DNA of 49,591 bases from Novosphingobium sp. Chol11 (GCF_900218065.1 NZ_OBMU01000001.1:222720-272310), one strand, 5' to 3'. Counted from the first letter of the stretch, positions 36,232 through 47,778 are shown. The notes: generated from the letters alone by a model not told the origin. A program made the numbers and translations.

Positions 36232-37272
36232 GTGACTGGTTTGCCTCCCCGCACCCGCTTGGTGGAACTGGATGCCCTGCGAGGCATCGGGGCGCTATGC
36301 GTCCTCGTTTTCCACTATTCGACCCGTTTCCACGAGTTGTTCCCCCAAGCGGCCCATGTGCCATTCAGCTTCCCGGGCGGCAATTATCGAGTCCTTCTAT
36401 TCTTCACCATTTCTGGCTTCGCGATCTTCTTTACGCTCGACCGGATTCAAAGCGTCGCTGATTTCATGGTCAACCGGGTGGCGCGGCTCTATCCCGCTTA
36501 TCTGGTCGCGATGCTGCTTACCTTGTCGATTGAATATCTGGCGAAGGCCACCCAGTTGCTGGTTGGGCCCGGCGCCATCGTCGCCAACATCACGATGCTG
36601 CAAGGTTTCGCCTTCCTTCCCGAAGTGGACGGCGCCTATTGGACGTTGACGGTCGAAATCGCCTTCTATTTCTGCATGATATCCATCTGGAAATGGGCCG
36701 GGTTGAAAAGGCTGGAGCCTGTACTCGCGCTGTGGCTCGCGGTCCGCGCGATCTATGGTTTTTGGCCGGACATGCCAGAGCGGATCATCATGCTCTTCGT
36801 GCTGCGCTACCTTCCCTTCTTCGTCATAGGGATGCTGTCCTATCGAGTCTGCTCCGGACAGCGGCATTGGCGCGAGCAGGCGCCCTATGCGATGATCGCC
36901 CTGCTCTCTGTCGCCATGATGGAGACGTGGGACGTCACGATCATGGCCTGCGTCTTGCTGGCAGGCTTTGCCGCGCTCATTCAAGGTCGCCTGCGATGGA
37001 TTGCGGCACGTCCGCTGCTTTGGATGGGAGGCATCAGCTATTCCTTCTACCTCATTCACCAGCATGTCGGCTTTGTCGTGATGCTGAAAATGACGGAGCA
37101 AGGCTATAGCCCCTGGCTCGCCTTCTTTTCCGCTTTCCTTGTCGCGCTGATCTTAGGCGCGGGGATCAACAAGCTGGTGGAGCGTCCCGCAGGCGAGGCG
37201 ATATTGTCGTGGTGGCGGCGGCGGCGTGAAAGAAGGTCGGTGCAGCCGGAAGTCTCGTCCCGGCTGACTTGA
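36232..37272 (+). CDS. Acyltransferase 3 family membrane protein
   Basis: 346 residues from GTG 36232. About ten membrane helices. The N-terminus RLVELDALRGIGALCVLVFHY is the AT3 signature with the conserved Arg and the catalytic-type His, followed by FTISGFAIFFTL and NRVARLYPAYLVA. These enzymes O-acylate surface polysaccharides, lipids or glycans; the acceptor is not evident and no glycan cluster is nearby. The C-terminus is basic. Probably monocistronic. Confidence 0.88.
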   Translation: MTGLPPRTRLVELDALRGIGALCVLVFHYSTRFHELFPQAAHVPFSFPGGNYRVLLFFTISGFAIFFTLDRIQSVADFMVNRVARLYPAYLVAMLLTLSIEYLAKATQLLVGPGAIVANITMLQGFAFLPEVDGAYWTLTVEIAFYFCMISIWKWAGLKRLEPVLALWLAVRAIYGFWPDMPERIIMLFVLRYLPFFVIGMLSYRVCSGQRHWREQAPYAMIALLSVAMMETWDVTIMACVLLAGFAALIQGRLRWIAARPLLWMGGISYSFYLIHQHVGFVVMLKMTEQGYSPWLAFFSAFLVALILGAGINKLVERPAGEAILSWWRRRRERRSVQPEVSSRLT

Positions 37273-37363
37273 TAGCGGCGCCTGTTTACAGCGGCACCGA
37301 AGGTGAGCCGAAAGAGCAGAACAGGAGCTCGGCGACGCTTCGCCAAGCCCCTGCATTGAAGCC

Positions 37364-38176
37364 CTACTGTGCGCGCGGAGCAGCGGCTGCCGCGTTAGCG
37401 GGCAGGCCGCCCATCTGCGTGACGAGCTTGGTATAGGCATCGAGATAGGCGAGCACGATAACCTGGCCAATTTCGGTATTCTGGTAGCCGCTGGCACCGG
37501 CGGCCGCAAAGCCGCCCCACCACCCTGCACCACCGCCGCCGCCAAAGCCGATGTCGGTCTTGCGTGCGTAGCCTTCGGTCAGCGCCTCTTCTTCCGTCGT
37601 GCGGGCGTTGACGATGGAAAGCGTGACGTTCGCTTCCTTCTTCTTGATATTGAGGCCTCCGGCAAGTGCGCCGAAGGTGCCGCCCATCAGGCCGCCAAGT
37701 GCAGCGCCGAAGCCGCCACCGCCAGAATTGCGGTTGGACGATACGATATCAGGCTCCAGATAATAATCGGCCGCCTTGACCTGGCCCCGGCCCAGGTTCG
37801 ATCCGGCCTGCAATTCGCCGGAGTCCGCCATGGCGCGTTCCATCGCCCGGCTCTGCATGGCGCGGCCGCGATTGACGATGCCGAAACAGCCGGACTGCTG
37901 GATAAGGACCTTGAGCACCGCTTCCGGGCTGCCCAGGTTCAGTTCGCGCCACCACTGGTTGTCGGGCTCGACGATCGCGACGGTGCCAAGGCGGCGGGTG
38001 CAGCGGGGAATCTCCTGCTGAGCGCGTTCCTGCGCCCTGCGGCCCGAAGACGCGCCCTTGGTGGTGCCATCCTTATAGGTCTTGCCGGAAGAACTCATAT
38101 TCGTCTGCGCCATCGCAGACATCGGCGTCGCAAGCATCGATGCTGCCGCGACGACCGCGGAAACCGTCTTGAACAT
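37364..38176 (-). CDS. CsgG/HfaB-like secreted protein
   Basis: 270 residues from ATG 38176 (MFKTVSAVVAAASMLATPMS); an upstream in-frame extension is not supported. A signal peptide ends near AMAQ. The body resembles CsgG/HfaB outer-membrane assembly proteins: TRRLGTVAIVEPDNQWW, CFGIVNRGRAMQSRAMERAM, ADYYLEPDIVSSNRNSGG and VTLSIVNARTTEEEAL. A Gly-rich segment lies in the middle. There is no lipobox cysteine at the cleavage site, unlike CsgG, and no curli genes are near. It is divergent from lepA. Confidence 0.75.
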   Translation of the reverse strand: MFKTVSAVVAAASMLATPMSAMAQTNMSSSGKTYKDGTTKGASSGRRAQERAQQEIPRCTRRLGTVAIVEPDNQWWRELNLGSPEAVLKVLIQQSGCFGIVNRGRAMQSRAMERAMADSGELQAGSNLGRGQVKAADYYLEPDIVSSNRNSGGGGFGAALGGLMGGTFGALAGGLNIKKKEANVTLSIVNARTTEEEALTEGYARKTDIGFGGGGGAGWWGGFAAAGASGYQNTEIGQVIVLAYLDAYTKLVTQMGGLPANAAAAAPRAQ

Positions 38177-38342
38177 TGCCCCAAATCCCCTTTTCGAGCG
38201 GTTAATTACGGAATTTCTTATATGGTACGACCCGCTTAAAGCTCGCGTCACTTACCATAGCTCGCGGCCTTTTCCTACTGATGGCCTGGCTGTTTCTAAG
38301 CTCTGCTGACAGGCCCGCAAATGGCTGCTATCGGCGCGGGCC

Positions 38343-40148
<1,806 letters not shown>

Positions 40149-40172
40149 AGCGGTTCGCACGCAACCTCTATC

Positions 40173-40203
40173 CTCCTGCCGGGTTCTTGGGGCTTGGCAG
40201 GAG
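40173..40203 (+). promoter_or_regulatory. Hairpin covering the RBS of the Tudor-like gene
   Basis: CTCCTGCC pairs over 8 bp with GGCAGGAG around a 15-nt loop. The AGGAG of the 3' arm is the Shine-Dalgarno for ATG 40212 (8-nt spacing). It could act as a translation switch, for example a temperature-sensitive stem. Confidence 0.45.
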
Positions 40204-40211
40204 ATCAGGAC

Positions 40212-40418
40212 ATGAAGCAGGAACCCAAGGCCGGCGACAAGGTCAGCTGGAAGAGCCATGGCGGCGAAGCGCATGGCAAGGTGGTGAAGAAGCAGACGAG
40301 CGCCACCCAGATCAAGGGGCACAAGGTTGCCGCTTCCAAGGACAATCCGCAGTTCATCGTCGAAACCGGGGACGGCAAGCGCGCCGCGCACAAGAAGGAG
40401 GCGCTGTCCAAGGATTGA
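40212..40418 (+). CDS. Hva1/Tudor-domain (DUF2945) small protein
   Basis: 68 residues, strongly basic. GDKVSWKSHGGEAHGKVVKKQTS, ATQIKGHKVAASKDNPQFIVET and RAAHKKEALSKD match the hypervirulence-associated Tudor-like family (DUF2945), a small SH3-like barrel. Function is unknown; members are often general-stress proteins. ATG 40212 is chosen because of the AGGAG 8 nt upstream; that AGGAG lies in a hairpin. It lies between lepA and the PH-domain gene. Confidence 0.8.
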   Translation: MKQEPKAGDKVSWKSHGGEAHGKVVKKQTSATQIKGHKVAASKDNPQFIVETGDGKRAAHKKEALSKD

Positions 40419-40472
40419 CGCGGACAGGGCATCCATGATCATGTCCGGCGGCACCTGTGGATGGGATGAGTG

Positions 40473-40859
40473 ATGAGCGACGCGTGGCTGTATGACGAGC
40501 ATCCTGCGATGTTCCGGGCGCATCCCTTTCTGTTCATCCTGTTGCTGATCTCGGTCGTCGGGCTGCTGGCGATCGGCGTCTGGTGGCTGCGGGCCAAGGG
40601 CGAACGGCTGGCCCTGTCCGACCGCGAGGTGCTGATGGAGCGCGGGCTGCTGGCGAAGCAGCGAACGGAGATCGCACTGTCGAGCATCCGCAGCGTGCGC
40701 ATCACGCAGACATTCGGGCAGCGCATATTCGATGTCGGCAATGTCGAGCTTTTCAGCGCGGGGGATATCGCGGAAATCGCCATCAAGTCGATGCCGCGGC
40801 CGGGGCGCATCCGCAACATCGCGGCATCGCGCAACCTGGATTTGCTGCCGCAGCGCTGA
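40473..40859 (+). CDS. PH domain-containing membrane protein
   Basis: About 128 residues; ATG 40473 preferred over GTG 40470. One membrane helix (about 19-43, FLFILLLISVVGLLAIGVWWL) is followed by a bacterial PH-like domain (bPH2): LALSDREVLMERGLLAKQRTEIALSSIRSVRITQTF and VGNVELFSAGDIAEIAIKSMPRPGRIRNIA. Topology puts the domain on the cytoplasmic side or in the periplasm; I cannot decide which. It follows the Tudor-like gene by 54 bp. Confidence 0.78.
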   Translation: MSDAWLYDEHPAMFRAHPFLFILLLISVVGLLAIGVWWLRAKGERLALSDREVLMERGLLAKQRTEIALSSIRSVRITQTFGQRIFDVGNVELFSAGDIAEIAIKSMPRPGRIRNIAASRNLDLLPQR

Positions 40860-41009
40860 CCTGCGTTCACGCCCCCTTGACCTGAGGCCAAATTATTTCA
40901 ACCATATGTCCCAAGTGAAGGGACCTTGAAGAGCCTGCATCCGGGAAAGGACGCCACTGGGTAACGCTGCTTCGCAATGACGCGAGGAGCGGTTGCAAAG
41001 GGTTGGTCC

Positions 41010-41708
41010 ATGGCCTTGCCGGTGATGCTTTCGCTGCCTGAATTGACTGAGACGCAGCGTGAGGACGTGAGGGAGGCATGCGGCTTTGCCTGCGTCCGGT
41101 GCGGCGTGACGATCTACCGCTATCTGCGCCTGCCGGACTCCCCGCAGACGACATTGCTCTGTCCCACATGCCATGCACTGGTGGAGGAGGGGCGGCTGAC
41201 CGCGGCGCAGGTGCAGGGCTTTCATACCAATCCGGTCGTCAGGCAGCGGCATTTCGCGCGGGACCGCATGCCATTTTCTTCGGAACTGCCGATGCTGATC
41301 GTGGGCGGTTCGCGATTGCTGCGCGATACGCCGATACCGCTGATGCTGGATGGTGAGCCGATCCTGATGTTCGCGCCGCCGCGCCGCAGCCGGGGCGCGA
41401 CACGGATCAGCCTGCGCCTGGGTGACCTTGACGGCGATCCGGTGCAGGTGATCCAGGGCAATGAATGGCTGCCCACCGATGGCAGCTGGCGGTTCCTGCT
41501 GCGCGGCGACCGCTACAGCGTCATGGCGGCGCGCGGTGACGGGCTCGCCATCCTGCGGATCGTGGCGCGCAACCGGATCGCGGTGGAACATCTGCGCACG
41601 ACGATCCGCGGCAGGCGGCTGGAGGTGACGCCTGATTGGCTGGAGATCGATGGGAAGCGCCATGTGAACCGGATCGGCAGCGGCGCTCTTGTAGGACTGG
41701 AATGTTGA
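41010..41708 (+). CDS. Zinc-finger/HNH-like protein, function unknown
   Basis: About 232 residues from ATG 41010 (ATG 40977 would add 11). The N-terminal part has CGFACVRCG and LLCPTCHALVEEG, two zinc knuckles as in HNH endonucleases, but the HH pair that normally precedes the second knuckle is not seen (VTIYRYLRLPDSPQTT is in its place). Nuclease activity is therefore doubtful. The C-terminal 150 residues are beta-rich (LGDLDGDPVQVIQGNEWLPT) and not recognised. Single gene; the following 340 bp are repeats. Confidence 0.6.
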   Translation: MALPVMLSLPELTETQREDVREACGFACVRCGVTIYRYLRLPDSPQTTLLCPTCHALVEEGRLTAAQVQGFHTNPVVRQRHFARDRMPFSSELPMLIVGGSRLLRDTPIPLMLDGEPILMFAPPRRSRGATRISLRLGDLDGDPVQVIQGNEWLPTDGSWRFLLRGDRYSVMAARGDGLAILRIVARNRIAVEHLRTTIRGRRLEVTPDWLEIDGKRHVNRIGSGALVGLEC

Positions 41709-42050
41709 GGCGGGACGTCAAAAATGGCGGATTTCCGCCGAAGTTCACAGTGTATGCGCGCGCGAGGGCGGGCGCGCGTGGGCGCGAGTGAGTGACATGG
41801 GACGTTTCAAAGATGAGCGCGGGGATAGGCCTGCTGCGGGAGAATAGGACAGGCGGAATTTTTGGTTGGTGCTCGAAATAGGATGGTTTTTGGAGGGGGT
41901 GTGGTTTTTGGGTGACGGTGAGCGTTCCCCTCCCGGAGGCGGGAGGGGTTAGGGGAGGGGGGAGCGAAGCGAGCTTTTTTGCATGGGACGGGTGTTGCGC
42001 TGGCCCACCCCCCAGCCCCCTCCCGCCTGCGGGAGGGGGAGTAGCAGCCG
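41709..42050. other. Repeat-rich intergenic region
   Basis: 342 bp between convergent genes with no ORF of coding character. The left part has a GCGCGCGAGGGCGGGCGCG run and G/T-rich sequence. The right part is the REP pair at 41927-42039. With genes ending on both sides, it may serve as a bidirectional terminator. Confidence 0.6.
41927..42039. repeat. REP-type hairpin pair
   Basis: CCCCTCCCG-GAGG-CGGGAGGGG (41927-41948) and CCCCCTCCCGC-CT-GCGGGAGGGGG (42016-42039) frame a 67-bp core that includes GAGCGAAGCGAGC followed by TTTTTT. The arms match the element in the rpmD-rplO gap. The GAGC-GAA-GCGAGCTTTTTT part could itself terminate plus-strand transcription. Confidence 0.7.
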
Positions 42051-42350
42051 CTATCCGCAGCGCGCTGAGGTGATCACCATTTTCTCGTCGTAGCTGACAG
42101 TGACGCGATCGGGGCGGAAGTCCATGGTCATGGCCATGCCGGGCGCACCCCAGCGAAGGGCGCGGGCGCCGGATGCTTGCAGCAACTGGGTTCCGATGTC
42201 TTCGCTTGCGGTCTGTCCGACGAAGCGGTCGAGCCCGTCGTTGCGGCAGGGGCCTTCAGCGGTAGTAGGCATTGTGGCAGGGCCTTGCCCGTCAGCGGTG
42301 GTGCAGGCCGCAGCCAAAAGGGGGATCATCAGCGCCGCTGCCCGCATCAT
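42051..42350 (-). CDS. I78-family peptidase inhibitor, lipoprotein
   Basis: 99 residues. The leader ends in a lipobox LLAAAC (Cys at about 16), giving a membrane-anchored lipoprotein. The domain CRNDGLDRFVGQTASEDIGTQLLQASGARALRWGAPGMAMTMDFRPDRVTVSYDEKMVITSARCG has the I78 inhibitor pattern, with the PGxxxTMDFRPDR stretch and two cysteines likely joined. These inhibit serine peptidases. It is 8 bp downstream of rnd on the same strand. Confidence 0.85.
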   Translation of the reverse strand: MMRAAALMIPLLAAACTTADGQGPATMPTTAEGPCRNDGLDRFVGQTASEDIGTQLLQASGARALRWGAPGMAMTMDFRPDRVTVSYDEKMVITSARCG

Positions 42351-42358
42351 CGTGGTTC

Positions 42359-43525
42359 CTATTCCGTGCGTGTCATTTTCAGGCGGCCGCCCTTCACCGC
42401 GAAGGCCAGGCGTCCTTCGACAAGGTCAACGGCATCGCGGCCGAATTGTTCATAGCGCCAGCCTTCCAGGATCGGGAGGCCTTCGCGGACACCAGCGGCC
42501 AGCGCGTCCAGATCGTCGCTGCGCGCGAGGAGGCGAGCGGCGACGTTGATGTCGCGCGAGCGGATCTTGAGGAGGAGCTTGAGCAAGTCCGCGACCAGTG
42601 CGCCGTCCTTGCCAAGGCCGGGCCGCTTGGGATCGCGTTCGGGCATCTCATCCTTGTCGAGCGGCTTCTGGCTGCCCAGGGCCGCTATCAGACGCGCGCC
42701 GATGTCGTTGGTCTTCCAGGTGGCGGAGAGGCCGCGCACCTTGCCAAGGTCTTCCTGGGACCGCGGCGGATGGCTGGCGATATCGGCCAGCGTCTCATCC
42801 TTGACGATGCGGCCACGGGGGAGGTTCTTGTCCTGCGCTTCGATCTCGCGCCATGCGGCCAGCGCCTTCAGGCGGCCGAGCACATCGGCCTTCCGGCTGG
42901 CGATGCGAACGCGCTTCCAGGCATCCTGAGGTTCGTTCACATAGTTGGAGGGATCGCAGACGCGTTCCATTTCCTGATCCAGCCAGTCGCCCCGGCCGGT
43001 CTTGCGCAGTTCCTCCAGCATCATCGGGAAAATCTGAATGAGGTAGGTGACGTCGCCGATCGCATAGTCGATCTGCCGCTTGTCGAGCGGGCGGCGCGCC
43101 CAATCGGTGAAGCGCGCGCCCTTGTCGAGCTGAACGCCGAGCCATGCATCGACGAGGTTGCCATAGCCGATCTGTTCGCCGAGGCCGAGCGCCATGGCGG
43201 CAATCTGCGTGTCGAACAGGGGATGGGGGGTCTTGCCGGTCAGGTTGTAGATGATCTCAAGATCCTGCCCGCCCGCGTGGAAGACCTTCAGCACATCCTC
43301 ATTGTCGACCAGCAGGTCGAGCAGCGGCGTGAGGTCGAGCCCCGGCGCCTTGGGGTCGATCGCGGCGGCTTCATTATCGTCCGCCACCTGCACGAGGCAG
43401 AGGTCGGGCCAATAGCTGTTTTCGCGCATGAACTCGGTATCGACCGCGATGTAGGGCGATTTGGCGATACGGGCGCAGAATTGGGCGAGTGTCTTGCTGT
43501 CGGTGATCAGCGGATGGATTTGCAT
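42359..43525 (-). CDS. rnd: Ribonuclease D
   Basis: 3'-5' exoribonuclease for tRNA maturation, 388 residues from ATG 43525 ([20 protein letters not shown]); an upstream in-frame ATG adds 20 residues without support. The DEDD exonuclease motifs are visible: [21 protein letters not shown], and [10 protein letters not shown], with DTQIAAM between. An HRDC domain follows (about 210-290, [33 protein letters not shown]). It is divergent from aspS, 127 bp apart. Confidence 0.95.
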   Translation of the reverse strand: MQIHPLITDSKTLAQFCARIAKSPYIAVDTEFMRENSYWPDLCLVQVADDNEAAAIDPKAPGLDLTPLLDLLVDNEDVLKVFHAGGQDLEIIYNLTGKTPHPLFDTQIAAMALGLGEQIGYGNLVDAWLGVQLDKGARFTDWARRPLDKRQIDYAIGDVTYLIQIFPMMLEELRKTGRGDWLDQEMERVCDPSNYVNEPQDAWKRVRIASRKADVLGRLKALAAWREIEAQDKNLPRGRIVKDETLADIASHPPRSQEDLGKVRGLSATWKTNDIGARLIAALGSQKPLDKDEMPERDPKRPGLGKDGALVADLLKLLLKIRSRDINVAARLLARSDDLDALAAGVREGLPILEGWRYEQFGRDAVDLVEGRLAFAVKGGRLKMTRTE

Positions 43526-43652
43526 ATGGTCTTCGATCTTATTATGGGCTGGCCCGTCGCTCACGGGCTCGTCAATGCTTGACAAGACCGCCCATAGCGG
43601 GGCTGCGGCACTTTGTCATTTCCGTAAAACGAAGCTGAAAGATACAATCGCC

Positions 43653-45437
43653 ATGCACGCCTATCGCACTCATACTTGCGGCGCTCTTACCTCGGCCGAA
43701 GTCGGCAATGAGGTGCGCGTGTCCGGATGGGTGCATCGCAAGCGCGATCATGGCGACCTCGTCTTCATCGACCTGCGCGATCATTATGGCATGGTGCAGA
43801 TCGTCACCGAGGTCGATGGACCCGTCTTCAAGGTGATCGAATCGCTGCGCGCCGAAAGCGTCGTGACGGTGACCGGCAAGGTCGTGGCGCGTGCGCCCGA
43901 AGCGGTGAACCCGAACCTGCCGACGGGTGAGATCGAAATCCGCGCGCTGGATGCGGTGCTGCTTTCTGCTGCCGCTGATTTGCCCCTGCCGGTGGCTGGC
44001 GAGCAGGAATATCCCGAGGATATTCGCCTGCGCTACCGCTTCCTCGACCTGCGGCGCGAAACGCTGCACGGCAATATCGTCAAGCGGACGAAGATCATTT
44101 CCGACATGCGCCGCCGCATGGAAGGGGCGGGCTTCACCGAATATTCGACGCCGATCCTGACCGCGAGCAGCCCGGAAGGGGCGCGCGACTTTCTGGTGCC
44201 GAGCCGTATTCATCCGGGCAAATTCTACGCCCTGCCGCAGGCGCCGCAGCAATATAAGCAGCTGCTGATGGTGGCGGGCTTCGACCGCTATTTCCAGATC
44301 GCGCCCTGCTTCCGCGACGAAGACCCCCGCGCTGACCGCCTGCCGGGCGAGTTCTACCAGCTTGATCTGGAAATGAGCTTCGTCACGCAGGAAGATGTGT
44401 GGAACACGATGGAGCCGGTGATCGCTCAGGTGTTCGAGCAATTTGCCGAGGGCAAGCCGGTGACGCCCGCGGGCAGCTTCCCGCGCATCGCCTATGACGA
44501 AGCGATCCTGAAATATGGGTCGGACAAGCCGGACCTGCGCAACCCCATCCTGATCCAGGACGTGACCGAGCATTTCGTGGGCTCGGGCTTTGGCATTTTC
44601 GCCTCGCTGGTTGAGAGCGGCAGCGTCATTCGCGCGATCCCGGCGCCGGGCGCTGGTGCGGGCAGCCGGAAGTTCTTCGACGACATGAACAATTGGGCGC
44701 GGGGCGAAGGCTATTCGGGCCTTGGCTATATCAACATCAAGGATGGCGTCCCCGGCGGCCCCATCGCCAAGAATCATGGCGAGGAGCGGACGGCCAAGCT
44801 GATCGAAGCGCTGGGCCTTGGCCCCAATGATGGCGTGTTCTTTGCCGCGGGCAAGGAAAGCCAGGCTGCCAAGCTCGCGGGCCTTGCCCGTATTCGCGTG
44901 GGCGAGCAGCTGGACCTGATCGACAAGGACCGGTTCGAACTATGCTGGATCGTCGATTTCCCCTTCTACGAATATGACGAGGAATCGAAGTCGGTCGATT
45001 TTGCGCACAACCCCTTCTCCATGCCGCAGGGTGGGATGGACGCGCTGGAGCATCAGGACCCGCTGACGATCAAGGCCTATCAGTATGACATGGTCTGCAA
45101 CGGCTATGAGATTGCATCGGGTTCGATCCGGAACCAGTCGCCCGAGCTGATGGTCAAGGCCTTCGAGAAGGTGGGCCTCAGCCAACAGGACGTTGAGGAG
45201 CGCTTCGGCGGCCTCTACCGCGCCTTCCAATATGGCGCGCCGCCGCATGGCGGCATGGCGGCCGGTGTCGATCGCATCGTCATGCTGCTGTGCGGGGCGC
45301 AGAATCTGCGCGAGGTGACGCTGTTCCCGATGAATCAGCGGGCCGAGGACCTGTTGATGGGTGCGCCGAGCGCAGCGGAGTTCAAGCAGCTGCGCGAACT
45401 GCATGTCCGGGTGGTGGAGCCGCAGGCGAAGGGCTAA
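43653..45437 (+). CDS. aspS: Aspartyl-tRNA synthetase
   Basis: 594 residues from ATG 43653 ([20 protein letters not shown]); the open frame upstream overlaps rnd and is rejected. The OB-fold anticodon domain ([21 protein letters not shown]) precedes class II motifs: motif 2 [16 protein letters not shown], the GAD insertion (about 290-410), and motif 3 [13 protein letters not shown]. Many alphaproteobacterial enzymes of this type are non-discriminating and also make Asp-tRNAAsn; that depends on gatCAB elsewhere. Confidence 0.97.
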   Translation: MHAYRTHTCGALTSAEVGNEVRVSGWVHRKRDHGDLVFIDLRDHYGMVQIVTEVDGPVFKVIESLRAESVVTVTGKVVARAPEAVNPNLPTGEIEIRALDAVLLSAAADLPLPVAGEQEYPEDIRLRYRFLDLRRETLHGNIVKRTKIISDMRRRMEGAGFTEYSTPILTASSPEGARDFLVPSRIHPGKFYALPQAPQQYKQLLMVAGFDRYFQIAPCFRDEDPRADRLPGEFYQLDLEMSFVTQEDVWNTMEPVIAQVFEQFAEGKPVTPAGSFPRIAYDEAILKYGSDKPDLRNPILIQDVTEHFVGSGFGIFASLVESGSVIRAIPAPGAGAGSRKFFDDMNNWARGEGYSGLGYINIKDGVPGGPIAKNHGEERTAKLIEALGLGPNDGVFFAAGKESQAAKLAGLARIRVGEQLDLIDKDRFELCWIVDFPFYEYDEESKSVDFAHNPFSMPQGGMDALEHQDPLTIKAYQYDMVCNGYEIASGSIRNQSPELMVKAFEKVGLSQQDVEERFGGLYRAFQYGAPPHGGMAAGVDRIVMLLCGAQNLREVTLFPMNQRAEDLLMGAPSAAEFKQLRELHVRVVEPQAKG

Positions 45438-45444
45438 TCCCTAC

Positions 45445-45521
45445 CGTCATCCCCGCGGAAGCTGGGATCTCGGTGAGATCGCACTTCACCTCCTGAAGTC
45501 CCAGCGTACGCTGGGATGACG
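45445..45521. repeat. Palindromic REP-like pair after aspS
   Basis: CGTCATCCCCGCGGAAGCTGG starts the element and CCAGCGTACGCTGGGATGACG ends it, an inverted pair. Between them GATCTCGGTGAGATC is a further hairpin. It is the best-preserved copy of the family also seen at 2723 and, as a half copy, at 49536. It may terminate aspS transcription. Confidence 0.75.
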
Positions 45522-45591
45522 GCGCATGGGCAGGGAGATTTGACTTTTCGCGGCCTGAGGCGTTGCTTCCTTCTGAGCGAAGGAGATGCGC

Positions 45592-46386
45592 ATGGCGATT
45601 GACCTTGCCGACTATGAGAAGGGCAAGCCGTTCAAGGGCGACTATGAGGCCGAACTCGACAAGCTGCAGGAGCGGCTGGCGAAGATTCAGGTTGCCCATG
45701 TGATCCATGATCGGCGGTCGGTCATTTTGTTCGAAGGATGGGACGCGGCGGGGAAGGGCGGCATCATCAAGCGCATGACCGCGCAATGGGACCCCCGCTA
45801 TTATCGAGTGTGGCCGATCGCGGCTCCTACAGCGGAAGAATGCGACCATCATTTCCTGTGGCGCTTCTGGACGCGGCTGCCCGCAGGCCGGAACATCGCG
45901 GTGTTCGATCGCAGCTGGTATGGCCGGGTGCTGGTGGAGCGGGTGGAAGGCCTCTGTTCCAAAGGCGAATGGAAGCGCGCCTATGACGAGATCAACGCCT
46001 TTGAAAAGCAGCAGGCGGACGCGGGCACGAACATCATCAAGCTGTTCGTGCATATCACGCAGGAGACTCAGGACGAGCAGCTGGCGCAGCGGCTCGACAC
46101 GCCATGGAAGCGGTGGAAGACCGGCGCGGACGATTATCGCAACCGGGCGCGGCGTGGCGATTATCTCGATGCGATGCACGACATGTTCGAGAAGACGGAC
46201 AACAAATATGGCCGCTGGCAGGTTATCGACAATAATGATCGCAAGGCGGGCCGCATCGACGCGCTCCGATATGTGGCGAAGACGCTGGAGAAGCTGGTGC
46301 CGATGGACTTTCCGGAAGCGGACCCCGAGGTGGTGCAGCTGGCAAGGCAGGCATTCGGGTATGAACCTGGACGAAAATCCCAATAA
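45592..46386 (+). CDS. ppk2: Polyphosphate kinase 2 family protein
   Basis: 264 residues from ATG 45592; ATG 45586 abuts the AAGGAG and cannot use it, whereas 45592 has 6-nt spacing. PPK2 enzymes transfer phosphate between polyphosphate and nucleoside mono- or diphosphates. Walker A is GWDAAGKGG (about 49-57), the lid region has RRGDYLDAM, and Walker B is VFDRSWYGRVLVERVEG. Single-domain class I or III; the preferred nucleotide cannot be read with certainty. The opposing exopolyphosphatase gene is 33 kb away. Confidence 0.93.
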   Translation: MAIDLADYEKGKPFKGDYEAELDKLQERLAKIQVAHVIHDRRSVILFEGWDAAGKGGIIKRMTAQWDPRYYRVWPIAAPTAEECDHHFLWRFWTRLPAGRNIAVFDRSWYGRVLVERVEGLCSKGEWKRAYDEINAFEKQQADAGTNIIKLFVHITQETQDEQLAQRLDTPWKRWKTGADDYRNRARRGDYLDAMHDMFEKTDNKYGRWQVIDNNDRKAGRIDALRYVAKTLEKLVPMDFPEADPEVVQLARQAFGYEPGRKSQ

Positions 46387-46458
46387 AACAGTGACTTGTC
46401 ATAAAACTGTCATCAAAACCTAACTGCTCATTTACCATTGGGAGGCTACCAGCGGCGC

Positions 46459-47778
46459 ATGTACGCGCCCATGATGCTCGAACCTTCGCCAAGCCTGCCC
46501 CAGGGGCAGGGACTGCCATTCGTCATAGCGAGCCCCTTCATCCGTCTGGGGCGGCCGCTGAGCGAGGCGGTGGAGCAGTTTCAGCAGAACCCGTCGCTGC
46601 GCATCCTGCCTGTGCTGGATGACGCGGATCGGCCAAGGGGCGCGATCTATGAGCGGGACATGCGGCGCATATTGTTCAATCCGTTCGGCCATGCACTGCT
46701 GCGCAATCCGAGTTTCGGCGGGCGGCTCGACGATCATGTGCGGCCCTGCGCATCGGTGGAACGGAGCGCGACGATCGAGGCGCTGATCGACCTTTATGCC
46801 GCGCAGGGGCAGAAGTGCGAAGGGCTGATCGTGGTGGAGGGCGGCTGCTATGCGGGCATGGTCGGCGGGCAATTGCTGCTGAAGCTTGCGGCGGAACGCG
46901 ATGCGCGCGTGGCGGTGGCGCGGGCCGAGCGGCTTGAACGGGTGACGCGGGAAAGCGGCCGGTTCCGCGACGACATAGCGACGCTGATCGCGGATCTGGT
47001 GGCCATGGCTGATATGCTGTCCCGGCTGGCGAGCGATGCGGCGGAACGGGCGGCGGATAATGGGCAGGCGGCAGCGGGCATGGCGGTGGCGGCGGCACAG
47101 ACCGCCGATAATCTCACCGGCATTGCTGGATCGGCCAATGACCTTGGCCTGCTGTTCCAATCGATCGAGGAGGAAGTGCGGCAGGCGGGCGCCGCGATCA
47201 GGGCTGCGGTCGAGCAGACGCGGCTGGGATCGGCGCAGACCGAGCAACTGCGGGTGCAGGCCGATGGCATTGGCGAGGTGACGGCGCTGATCGACGCCGT
47301 GGCGCGGGCGACGGCCACCCTGGCGCTGAACGCAGGCATAGAAGCCGCGCGGGCTGGGGAGGCGGGGCAGGGCTTTGCCGTGGTCGCCCGCGAGGTGAAG
47401 CTGCTCGCGGGGCAGACGCGGGAGGCGGCGGCCGAAATCGCCAGCCGGATCGAGCATATCCGCTCGACGGTGGGCCATGTCGCGCAGGGGCATGGGCTGA
47501 TGGGATCAGCGATCGAGAAGGCGGACCGGCTTTCCGCATCTTTGTTCGACGCGGTCGCCCGCCATGGCGCCTTCAGCCGGGGCATTGCGGCGAGCATGGC
47601 CGAGGCGGGCGAATCCAGCGAGCATGTGCGGGTGAGCGCCAGCCAGATCAGCAACAATGCGAGCGCGGCCGTCGACGGGGCGCGCGCCATGCGGGAGGCC
47701 GCGGGTCAACTCGCCGCAGAGGCGCAGCGGCTGGATGCCCGCGCCAGCCTGTTCATCAAGGCGATCCGTCCCGGCTGA
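46459..47778 (+). CDS. Cytosolic MCP-like protein with CBS-type N-terminus
   Basis: 439 residues from ATG 46459 (TTG 46438 possible). The N-terminal about 155 residues look like a CBS-domain pair: [32 protein letters not shown] and [30 protein letters not shown]. The rest is an all-alpha methyl-accepting chemotaxis signalling domain with the hairpin [20 protein letters not shown] followed by [22 protein letters not shown]. There is no transmembrane helix, so it senses something in the cytoplasm. No che genes are nearby. Confidence 0.85.
   Translation: MYAPMMLEPSPSLPQGQGLPFVIASPFIRLGRPLSEAVEQFQQNPSLRILPVLDDADRPRGAIYERDMRRILFNPFGHALLRNPSFGGRLDDHVRPCASVERSATIEALIDLYAAQGQKCEGLIVVEGGCYAGMVGGQLLLKLAAERDARVAVARAERLERVTRESGRFRDDIATLIADLVAMADMLSRLASDAAERAADNGQAAAGMAVAAAQTADNLTGIAGSANDLGLLFQSIEEEVRQAGAAIRAAVEQTRLGSAQTEQLRVQADGIGEVTALIDAVARATATLALNAGIEAARAGEAGQGFAVVAREVKLLAGQTREAAAEIASRIEHIRSTVGHVAQGHGLMGSAIEKADRLSASLFDAVARHGAFSRGIAASMAEAGESSEHVRVSASQISNNASAAVDGARAMREAAGQLAAEAQRLDARASLFIKAIRPG

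Noticed and set aside
42272..43582. 436-codon plus-strand frame over rnd
   Set aside because: Opposes the real ribonuclease D gene, whose DEDD motifs are clear on the minus strand.
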